Below, in pieces: positions 1-5,524 of a stretch of 6,943 bases of DNA (position 1 is the stretch's first letter; the number at the start of each line of letters is the position of its first letter). The position numbers and the translations under genes were made by a program. The DNA comes from Firmicutes bacterium UBA1426 (GTDB taxonomy: Bacteria > Bacillota > Clostridia > Peptostreptococcales > Anaerovoracaceae): contig DCUA01000197.1 in the NCBI GenBank assembly GCA_002329675.1, positions 197 to 7,139 of the forward strand, written 5' to 3'. The notes under the pieces are model-generated. The model searched no databases. It had not been told where the DNA came from and worked only from the letters and a program-made list of their open reading frames with translations.

Positions 1-429
1 TTCCCGACTTTCTATGGGATTGATCAGGTAATTGCGGATCGCCAGAAGATCTTCCTGTGAAAGGTTACCCGAGAGTAAGTAGATACGGGCTGTCCGCACC
101 CTGGGGCGCTGTTGTTGCGAAATCAGCTGAATGCACTGGGCACAGGAATCCGCCCTTTGATCGTATTGACCCGGCAGATATTCTACTGCTAAGACGTGTT
201 GTTCCTTTGGAAGTTCATCGAAGGTAATATCCACCTGCGGTTCTGAAAAAATGGTGTTCCTGCACTTATCAAAAAGTTCCGGATTTATCCCTTCCACATC
301 GTAGCGGTTCAGAAGGCGCAGGTTTGTGAGCCCCGAAATCTGAAGGAAGTCGCGGATATCAGCAGCCAGTCCCCGGGCTTCTACTGCATATTCTCTTTTC
401 TTTTCTACATAAATACGAAATACAGCCAT
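1..429 (-). CDS. purL: Phosphoribosylformylglycinamidine (FGAM) synthase, single-chain PurL, N-terminal part only
   Basis: FGAM synthase converts FGAR, glutamine and ATP to FGAM in the cytoplasm, the fourth step of the purine pathway. Only the first 143 codons are in the window; the reading frame is open to position 1 and the rest lies beyond the left edge. The protein begins MAVFRIYVEKK, followed by NRYDVEG near residues 41-47, TIFSEPQVD near 59-67, and VEYLPGQYDQRADS near 82-95. From knowledge of the family, these match the long single-chain PurL of Clostridia (about 1,200 residues, with a C-terminal glutaminase domain), not the short PurL of Bacillus that works with PurS and PurQ. The ATG at 429-427 is the only plausible start, because an in-frame stop (TAA) lies eight codons upstream. 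It is the last visible gene, set off from purD by the 124-base gap. Identification is firm; the full architecture is inferred. Confidence 0.93.
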   Translation of the reverse strand, partial: MAVFRIYVEKKREYAVEARGLAADIRDFLQISGLTNLRLLNRYDVEGINPELFDKCRNTIFSEPQVDITFDELPKEQHVLAVEYLPGQYDQRADSCAQCIQLISQQQRPRVRTARIYLLSGNLSQEDLLAIRNYLINPIESRE

Positions 430-440
430 TTGCTCTTTGT

Positions 441-447
441 CCCTCTC
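441..447 (-). promoter_or_regulatory. Shine-Dalgarno site of purL, with long spacing
   Basis: The minus strand reads GAGAGGG here, 11 bases before the purL ATG. This is longer than the 6-7 base spacing before most other genes in the window. A weaker AAAGAG lies only a few bases from the ATG. Nearby, the stem-loop at 456-479 ends just upstream of this site, so folding could affect access of the ribosome; that part is inference. Confidence 0.5.
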
Positions 448-455
448 TGTTTATA

Positions 456-479
456 CTTCATACATAACGGCCGATGAAG
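456..479 (-). repeat. Small inverted repeat upstream of the purL ribosome binding site
   Basis: CTTCAT at 456-461 and ATGAAG at 474-479 are perfect 6-base complements separated by 12 bases. In the transcript they could form a short stem ending about 8 bases before the purL Shine-Dalgarno. Six base pairs alone are weak evidence. The position, in the only non-coding gap of the window and next to a longer inverted repeat, is why it is listed. Confidence 0.35.
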
Positions 480-500
480 CAGTGCGGGATATGCCCCTCG

Positions 501-547
501 GAAACCGCCATTTTTATATGCTTCGCAAGAAAATGGTAAGCGGTTTC
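501..547 (-). repeat. Long imperfect inverted repeat (stem-loop) between purD and purL
   Basis: GAAACCGC at 501-508 pairs with GCGGTTTC at 540-547, and CATTTT at 509-514 pairs with AAAATG at 530-535. A 4-base bulge (536-539) sits on one side, giving 14 base pairs around a 15-base loop. On the minus strand the loop contains GCGAAGC, known as an unusually stable DNA mini-hairpin. The element starts 6 bases after the purD stop codon. No T-run follows it on either strand, so it does not look like a classic intrinsic terminator. It could be an RNA-processing or stability element, an attenuation structure, or a remnant of a small dispersed repeat. The pairing is read directly from the sequence; the function is not known. 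Confidence 0.75.
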
Positions 548-556
548 ACGGTTTCA
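541..556 (-). repeat. Tandem 8-base duplication overlapping the purD stop codon
   Basis: CGGTTTCA occurs twice in a row at 541-548 and 549-556; on the minus strand it reads TGAAACCG twice. The first copy in the direction of transcription supplies the purD stop TGA (556-554). Both copies contain the sequence complementary to the left arm of the inverted repeat at 501-507, so either could pair with it. Confidence 0.7.
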
Positions 557-1858
557 ACGGGGCACACCCCACACTTCTTCATCATTTATTTCCAGCAAAG
601 CCTTCATTCCAATATCCTTGCGATAATACATATCCTCAAATTCAATACCTTTAAGAGCATCATATGCCTTGTTCACAGCTTCTCTTAAGGTATCTGCCAC
701 GCCGGTAACTCCCAGCACTCTTCCTCCGGCTGTGACCAGGCCTTCCCCGGAGCGTTTCGTTCCTGCATGGAAGACGGAAACTCCCGGTAGCTGACCTTTT
801 TCCAGCCCGGAAATGGGAAAACCTTTTTCATAAGTTCCAGGATATCCCCCGGAGGCAGCAATGACGCAGCAGGCGGCACCTTTTCGGAAGGTAACGGAAA
901 TCTCTGAGAGCCGCTCTTCTGCAACAGCTTTCATGATGGTGAAAAGGTCCGTCTCCAGAAGGGGTAGTACGACCTGGGCTTCCGGATCTCCGAAGCGGCA
1001 GTTGTATTCAATGACTTTCGGACCGGTCTCTGTGAGCATCAGTCCAAAGTACAGGCAACCCTTAAAAGGACGGCCTTCGGCATTCATTGCCGCCATGGTA
1101 GGCAGGAAGATCTCTTCCATGCATCGTGCGGCCATAGCCTCTGTATAGAAGGGGTTGGGTGCAACGGTACCCATTCCCCCTGTATTGGGGCCAAGGTCTC
1201 CGTCGAAAACCCTCTTGTGGTCCATGGAAGATACCATAGGAACCAGGGTCTTCGAATCCGTAAAAGCCAGCACAGACACTTCGGGCCCTGTTAAATACTC
1301 CTCTATCACGATCCGGTTTCCGCTGTCGCCGAAGACGCGTTCCGTCATGATCCTATGAACTCCCTCCCGCGCCTCTGCCAGATTTCCTGCAATGATTACC
1401 CCTTTCCCCAGTGCCAGGCCATCGGCCTTGAGAACCACAGGAAAGCGGTCCATGGTTTCAATATAGGAGATGGCAGAATCGGCAGAGTCAAAGATCTCAT
1501 ATTGGGCAGTGGGGATCTTATATTTCTTCATTAGATTTTTAGCAAAGACTTTACTGCTCTCGATGGATGCCGCTGCGGCATTCGGGCCAAAGGCAGGGAT
1601 CCCGGCATCGACAAAACGGTCTACCGCACCTTTAGCCAGGGGGTCATCCGGTCCCACAACGGCAAAATTGACTCCATTTTTTAGTGCAAACACCACTGCC
1701 TGATCGAGATCCAAAGGGTTGATGTTCTCACAGTGGGCATCGTAGGAGATCCCGCCGTTACCGGGAAGGGCATAGATGGTGTCCACTTCCGGACTTTCCT
1801 GTAGTTTTTTTATAATGGCGTGCTCCCGGCCTCCGCTGCCGAGTACTAATACTTTCAT
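554..1858 (-). CDS. purD: Phosphoribosylamine-glycine ligase (GAR synthetase)
   Basis: PurD joins glycine to 5-phosphoribosylamine using ATP, giving GAR, the second pathway step; it is cytoplasmic. The protein has 434 residues, close to the usual 420-430. It opens with the N-domain motif VLGSGGREHA (residues 5-14) and has VGPDDPLAKG at 68-77. The ATP-grasp fold follows, with VLKADGLALGKGV at 142-154, the substrate-binding stretch DHKRVFDGDLGPNTGGMG at 213-230, and the metal-binding NCRFGDPEAQ at 286-295. The C-terminal domain ends with YYRKDIG near 411-417. All hallmark residues appear intact. The ATG start is set by AGGAG at 1866-1870, seven bases upstream, and the gene begins 18 bases after the transformylase stop. 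It makes the unstable-substrate partner of PurF and sits in the same operon. No alternative identity is likely. Confidence 0.98.
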   Translation of the reverse strand: MKVLVLGSGGREHAIIKKLQESPEVDTIYALPGNGGISYDAHCENINPLDLDQAVVFALKNGVNFAVVGPDDPLAKGAVDRFVDAGIPAFGPNAAAASIESSKVFAKNLMKKYKIPTAQYEIFDSADSAISYIETMDRFPVVLKADGLALGKGVIIAGNLAEAREGVHRIMTERVFGDSGNRIVIEEYLTGPEVSVLAFTDSKTLVPMVSSMDHKRVFDGDLGPNTGGMGTVAPNPFYTEAMAARCMEEIFLPTMAAMNAEGRPFKGCLYFGLMLTETGPKVIEYNCRFGDPEAQVVLPLLETDLFTIMKAVAEERLSEISVTFRKGAACCVIAASGGYPGTYEKGFPISGLEKGQLPGVSVFHAGTKRSGEGLVTAGGRVLGVTGVADTLREAVNKAYDALKGIEFEDMYYRKDIGMKALLEINDEEVWGVPR

Positions 1859-1876
1859 TGATATTCTCCTGTGTTG

Positions 1877-3049
1877 TTAGTGATGGAACAACCGCATTCC
1901 GGTAAACACCATGGTGATCCCGAGAGCGTTGCAGGTATCGATGATCAACTGATCCCGGATAGAACCGCCGGGCTCCGCTATATAGCTGACGCCGCTGCGG
2001 CTTGCTCTTTTAATGTTATCGTCGAATGGGAAAAAGCCATCGCTGCCCAAAGAAACGCCGGTGACGTTCTTCAACCAATCCTTTTTTTCTTCCCATGTCA
2101 GAGGTTCCGGTCTGACCGTAAAGTAATTTCTCCACACATCCTTTCCAAGAACGTCTTCACAGTCCTCGCCCAGATATACGTCGATGACATTGTCCCGGTC
2201 GGCCCGACCTATGGAATCCACAAATGGAAGCTCCAATACCCTGGGGTGATGACGAAGCTGCCAGATATCCGCCTTGTTCCCGGCTAACCTGGTGCAATGG
2301 ATACGGGATTGTTGTCCCGCTCCTACGCCGATGGTCTGTCCGCCGTAGGCGTAGCATACGGAATTGGATTGGGTGTATTTCAGTGTTATCAGGGATAAAA
2401 TCAGGTCATTTTTCGCGCTTTCGGGAAGCGTTTTGTTCTCCGTTACGATGTTGTGCAGCAGGTTTGCATCGATGGGAATCTCGCTTCTCCCCTGTTGAAA
2501 ACTGATGCCGAAGACCTGCTTTGTTTCGATGGATGCAGGAACGTAATTCCTGTCGATCTTCAGTATGGTATAGCCGCCTTTCCGCTTTGTTTTAAGCAGG
2601 TTCAGCGCATCCGACTCATAACCGGGAGCGATGATACCATCGGAGACTTCCTTTGCGATAAGGCGCGCAGTCGAGAGATCGCAGTAATCGGAGAGCGCAA
2701 TAAAATCGCCGAAGGAGGACATGCGGTCGCTGCCTCTTGCCCGTGCATAGGCACAAGCCAGAGGAGAGAGTTCCTCTTCCACAAAGTACATCTTCCGCAG
2801 GGTATCATCCAAAGGCAGCCCCAGAGCAGCCCCGGCAGGGCTTACGTGCTTAAAGGATGTAGCTGCAGGCAGGCCGGAAGAGGCTTTCAGCTCACTCACC
2901 AACTGCCATCCGTTGAAGGCATCCAGAAGGTTGATGTAACCGGGCTTGCCGTTGAGTACTTCGATGGGAAGATCTCTGTTTTCAATAAAGATGCGGGCAG
3001 GCTTCTGGTTGGGATTGCAACCGTATTTCAAATCAATTAATTGCGCCAT
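1877..3049 (-). CDS. purH: AICAR transformylase, stand-alone (PurH C-terminal half only)
   Basis: This enzyme transfers a formyl group from 10-formyl-tetrahydrofolate to AICAR, giving FAICAR, the penultimate step to IMP. At 390 residues it covers only the transformylase half of the usual bifunctional PurH (about 510-590 residues); the N-terminal cyclohydrolase domain is absent. Its first residues correspond to the linker after that domain. Visible motifs are LKYGCNPNQKPA (7-18), FKHVSPAG (66-73), with K67-H68 matching the catalytic Lys-His pair (K266-H267 in vertebrate ATIC), SNSVCYA (228-234), GAGQQSRIHCTRLAG (243-257), SDGFFPFDDN (336-345) and the C-terminal RLFHH. By recalled alignment, N229, F339, D344 and H390 match vertebrate N431, F541, D546 and H592. 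The motifs resemble animal ATIC more than E. coli PurH. AGGAG at 3056-3060, six bases before the ATG, supports the start. The missing activity is supplied by the gene just upstream. Confidence 0.95.
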   Translation of the reverse strand: MAQLIDLKYGCNPNQKPARIFIENRDLPIEVLNGKPGYINLLDAFNGWQLVSELKASSGLPAATSFKHVSPAGAALGLPLDDTLRKMYFVEEELSPLACAYARARGSDRMSSFGDFIALSDYCDLSTARLIAKEVSDGIIAPGYESDALNLLKTKRKGGYTILKIDRNYVPASIETKQVFGISFQQGRSEIPIDANLLHNIVTENKTLPESAKNDLILSLITLKYTQSNSVCYAYGGQTIGVGAGQQSRIHCTRLAGNKADIWQLRHHPRVLELPFVDSIGRADRDNVIDVYLGEDCEDVLGKDVWRNYFTVRPEPLTWEEKKDWLKNVTGVSLGSDGFFPFDDNIKRASRSGVSYIAEPGGSIRDQLIIDTCNALGITMVFTGMRLFHH

Positions 3050-3064
3050 ATGAGACTCCTTTCT

Positions 3065-3865
3065 CTAAAGCAGGGACTGGGCTTGCTGTTCCATTTCATT
3101 TATTATGCGGGTCTCGCTTTGAAGACTGCTGAAATCCACGTAGCGGACGAAGAGGGCTACGCGGTTTTCCGCATTCAGGCTCCGCCATAGGTTAGCAGCA
3201 AATGTATCGATACTTCCGCGGATGGTCACGGGGCGAGGATCTCCTTCGAAGGAGGGAAGGGGATCCTCGTTGACCTGATAGGTATGGATCAGATGTCCAA
3301 GCCCGGGAATTTTGTTTTCGTAGGAATAGTAAAACCGCTGACAGGCTGCGGGATTTCCACCGTAAGATTTCAATATGGAAAGGCGGTAGGAGGAAAAATC
3401 TCCGTTTGAAAAAAGCAGACCTGAAATGCGGGGAGTGTAATTGGGAGCATCTGGTTCAAAGGTCCTGGTGGCAAGGGCCTCATCAAATGCCCGTGCAGCA
3501 AGGGTGTTTTCCAGATGGTCCGTGAGAAGGGCGCCTTTATAATCATTCTTGCTGGCTTCAAAGCGCTCCAGTGCATCGTAAACAGTATCGGTCTGATCGC
3601 CGTTTGTTATTATGGTGCTACGGGAAAATACCCTCACCGGAGAATATATGATCAGGGAAGGATCCGTAACTTTTGTTGGGTCATAGACCTCTGTTCTTAA
3701 GCCGTCTCTGTCTTCCACGAAGATGCGGTTGCGGCTGTTTTCGCTGCGGCCCATGAGGAAATAGGCGATTACGCCATGGGTTCCTTCTTCGTCTGTTCCG
3801 ATTACGATACCTCTGCCGGGATAACTTTTATTGCTTAAGTACTCATAAAGATCATAGACTTTCAT
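3065..3865 (-). CDS. purO: IMP cyclohydrolase, PurO-like family
   Basis: The likely role is closing FAICAR to IMP, the last step of the pathway. The protein has 266 residues and resembles the PurO-type (IMP_cyclohyd) family first characterised in methanogenic archaea, which has an Ntn-hydrolase-like fold unrelated to the PurH cyclohydrolase domain. Features seen are YPGRGIVIG (15-23), AYFLMGRSENSRNR (34-47), ITNGDQTD (86-93), TFEPDAPNYTPRISG (135-149), YSYENKIPGLGHLIHTY (180-196) and PSFEGDPRP (204-212). It is longer than the archaeal enzymes (about 200 residues). No signal peptide or membrane segment is apparent. The reading frame stays open to 3985, but the first 40 codons lie inside purN and encode an unfamiliar basic sequence; ATG at 3865 has a Shine-Dalgarno and begins where family similarity begins. 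It overlaps purN by 14 bases. Position directly before a transformylase lacking its own cyclohydrolase strongly supports the function. Family assignment is from memory of motifs. Confidence 0.88.
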   Translation of the reverse strand: MKVYDLYEYLSNKSYPGRGIVIGTDEEGTHGVIAYFLMGRSENSRNRIFVEDRDGLRTEVYDPTKVTDPSLIIYSPVRVFSRSTIITNGDQTDTVYDALERFEASKNDYKGALLTDHLENTLAARAFDEALATRTFEPDAPNYTPRISGLLFSNGDFSSYRLSILKSYGGNPAACQRFYYSYENKIPGLGHLIHTYQVNEDPLPSFEGDPRPVTIRGSIDTFAANLWRSLNAENRVALFVRYVDFSSLQSETRIINEMEQQAQSLL

Positions 3866-4481
3866 TTTCGACCTGCCTTTCTTTGTCGTTGTTGATAGCT
3901 GTGCAAACCTGTTCCACAGCCTTAGGAAGCATGACCCATTCCGCTTCTTCCATGACTCGTTTCTGTAGGCTTTCCGGAGTATCATCTTCCTTTACGAATA
4001 CCGGCTGTTGCATGATGATCTGTCCCCCATCGGCGACTTCGCTGACATAATGAACGGTGGCTCCCGTCACTTTGACTCCCTTTTCCAGAGCGGCCCGGTG
4101 AACTCTAAGCCCGTAATAACCATCGCCGCAGAATGAGGGGATGAGGGAGGGGTGGATGTTGATCATCCTGTGATCGTACTCTCTGACGATAGTTTCGCCT
4201 AAAATGGACAGAAAGCCTGCCAGGACCACCAGGTGGATGTTGTGCGTGTGGAGTTGCTCGCTTATCGCCTTGTCAAACTCACCCGAGTCCTTATAATCTT
4301 TGCGGTTTATCGTCAGCGCGGGAATGCCGTTCTCTTGTGCGCGAGTCAGTCCGTAGGCGCCGGGGCGGTCGGATATGACCAGACGTATAGCGCCTGCCTT
4401 CAGTCTACCTTCTTTCTGTGCATTGAGCAATGCTTGCAGATTGGTTCCGCTTCCTGAAATCAGTACGGCGATGTTCAGCAC
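3852..4481 (-). CDS. purN: Phosphoribosylglycinamide (GAR) formyltransferase, folate-dependent
   Basis: PurN formylates GAR to FGAR with 10-formyl-tetrahydrofolate, the third step. The protein has 209 residues, the normal size. It begins LNIAVLISGSGTNLQAL, the nucleotide-binding start of the family, and has LVVLAGFLSIL (84-94), INIHPSLIPSF (107-117) and HYVSEVADGGQII (144-156). By family comparison the catalytic triad is N108, H110 and D151, all present. SFCGDGYYGLRVH (116-128) is a clostridial form of the substrate loop. The start codon is GTG, not ATG: no methionine occurs near the conserved N-terminus and the Shine-Dalgarno fits the GTG. The gene overlaps the purM stop by 7 bases (GTGCTGA contains both the start and TGA) and overlaps the cyclohydrolase gene by 14 bases, suggesting coupled translation. 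No formate-dependent PurT is seen in the window. Confidence 0.97.
   Translation of the reverse strand: MLNIAVLISGSGTNLQALLNAQKEGRLKAGAIRLVISDRPGAYGLTRAQENGIPALTINRKDYKDSGEFDKAISEQLHTHNIHLVVLAGFLSILGETIVREYDHRMINIHPSLIPSFCGDGYYGLRVHRAALEKGVKVTGATVHYVSEVADGGQIIMQQPVFVKEDDTPESLQKRVMEEAEWVMLPKAVEQVCTAINNDKERQVENESL
3872..3880 (-). promoter_or_regulatory. Shine-Dalgarno site of the IMP cyclohydrolase gene, inside purN
   Basis: The minus strand reads AAAGGCAGG, ending 6 bases before the ATG at 3865-3863. It lies within the last codons of purN and supports the 266-residue start over the longer open frame reaching 3985. Confidence 0.6.
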
Positions 4482-5509
4482 AGGATCACCTCTTTTTCGC
4501 CTGATATGATTTCACCGATTATTTTTGCCCCGCTGCCATCTTTGTTAAGACATTCAATAGCCTTATCCGCATCCGCCGGATCAACAGTAAGGCACATGCC
4601 GGTACCCATGTTGAAAACGTTGAACATTTCCCGCTCAGGAATGTTCCCTTCGTGCTGCAGCAACCGGAAAACAGGAGGTATAGTCAAGGCACTGCTGTCT
4701 ATCTTTGCCGCACAATCATCCGGGAGGGCACGGGGGATATTTTCATAAAATCCACCGCCGGTAATATGACTGATACTCTTCACCTTTACCCTTTGGAGAA
4801 GGGAAAGGATAGGTTTTACGTAGATGCGTGTGGGGGTGAGCAAAGCCTCTCCTATAGTAGAGGAGAGTTCTTCCACATAGCGGGACAGTGGCCGGTTTTC
4901 CACATCTAAGACCTTTCGGACCAGGGAAAAACCGTTGGAATGGATCCCGGAAGAGGGGAGGCCGATGATCAAGTCGCCTGGTTTTACGGATGCGGAATCG
5001 ATGATTCTGCTCTTATCTACAATTCCCACAGAAAAACCTGCCAGGTCATACTCTTCAGGACCATAGAAGCCAGGCATCTCCGCAGTTTCTCCGCCCACTA
5101 ATGCACATCCTGCCTGAACGCAGCCCTCTGCAACACCGGAGACGATGGCGGCTATTTTTGACGGCTGATTCACGCCTACTGCCAGGTAATCAAGGAAGAA
5201 CATCGGCGTGGCTCCACTGCAAATGATATCATTGACACACATGGCCACACAGTCGATACCGATGGTGTCATGCTTGTCCATTAAAAAGGCGATCTTTAGC
5301 TTGGTTCCTACTCCGTCGGTGCCGGAGACCAGTACCGGCTCTTTTATATTTGAAAGGTCGGGCTGAAACAGGCCGCCGAAGCCGCCGATGCTCCCTAATA
5401 CGCCTTTGGTGACCGTTCTGTCGATATGAGCTTTCATCATAGAAACCGCTTCATAACCGGCAGTGATATCGACGCCCGATTCTTTGTAAAATTCACTATG
5501 ACTCTTCAT
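4475..5509 (-). CDS. purM: Phosphoribosylformylglycinamidine cyclo-ligase (AIR synthetase)
   Basis: PurM closes the imidazole ring, turning FGAM into AIR with ATP, the fifth step. The 344-residue length is typical (about 340-350). Recognisable segments are YKESGVDITAGYEAV (8-22), VSGTDGVGTKLKIA (61-74), the ATP- and metal-binding region DCVAMCVNDIICSGATP (86-102), LVGGETAEMPGFY (137-149), GLPSSGIHSNGFSLVRKV (183-200), HITGGGFYENIPR (248-260) and FNVFNMGTGM (296-305). All are intact. The fold belongs to the PurM/PurL/SelD/HypE/ThiL superfamily, but these signatures are specific to PurM. The ATG at 5509-5507 is preceded by a strong GGGAGGATC (5515-5523), and the gene starts 15 bases after the purF stop. 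Its 3' end overlaps purN. Its partner enzyme PurL, which makes its substrate, is encoded at the other end of the window. Confidence 0.98.
   Translation of the reverse strand: MKSHSEFYKESGVDITAGYEAVSMMKAHIDRTVTKGVLGSIGGFGGLFQPDLSNIKEPVLVSGTDGVGTKLKIAFLMDKHDTIGIDCVAMCVNDIICSGATPMFFLDYLAVGVNQPSKIAAIVSGVAEGCVQAGCALVGGETAEMPGFYGPEEYDLAGFSVGIVDKSRIIDSASVKPGDLIIGLPSSGIHSNGFSLVRKVLDVENRPLSRYVEELSSTIGEALLTPTRIYVKPILSLLQRVKVKSISHITGGGFYENIPRALPDDCAAKIDSSALTIPPVFRLLQHEGNIPEREMFNVFNMGTGMCLTVDPADADKAIECLNKDGSGAKIIGEIISGEKEVILC
4483..4492 (-). promoter_or_regulatory. Very strong Shine-Dalgarno site of purN, inside purM
   Basis: The minus strand reads GAGGTGATCC, an exact 10-base complement of the usual 3' end of bacterial 16S rRNA (GGATCACCTC). 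The GAGG core is seven bases before the GTG start of purN. It decides the purN start and may offset the weaker GTG codon. The bases lie within the last purM codons. Confidence 0.8.
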
Positions 5510-5524
5510 TTTGATCCTCCCTGC

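Noticed and set aside
501..547. Intrinsic terminator after purD
   Set aside because: The stem is strong, but neither side is followed by a run of T on its transcribed strand, and purL is the natural next operon gene.
430..553. Separate promoter for purL
   Set aside because: TATAAA-like hexamers occur, but the -35 candidates match the consensus at only three or four of six bases or are badly spaced, so there is not enough to call one.
430..553. Purine riboswitch or PurR PurBox before purL
   Set aside because: I find neither the conserved junction sequences of the purine riboswitch nor a CCGAAC-type PurBox. The control region of the operon is probably upstream of the window.
1871..3040. Plus-strand open frames (138, 93 and 195 codons) opposite the transformylase gene
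   Set aside because: All are antisense to a clear AICAR transformylase with intact motifs, and none resembles a known protein.
3866..3985. Upstream extension of the IMP cyclohydrolase frame
   Set aside because: The 40 codons lie wholly inside purN, encode a basic sequence without family similarity, and the internal ATG at 3865 has its own Shine-Dalgarno.
4847..4867. Perfect 7-base inverted repeat (CTCTCCT and AGGAGAG) within purM
   Set aside because: It lies within conserved coding sequence, and a few 7-base inverted repeats with short loops are expected by chance in a window this size.
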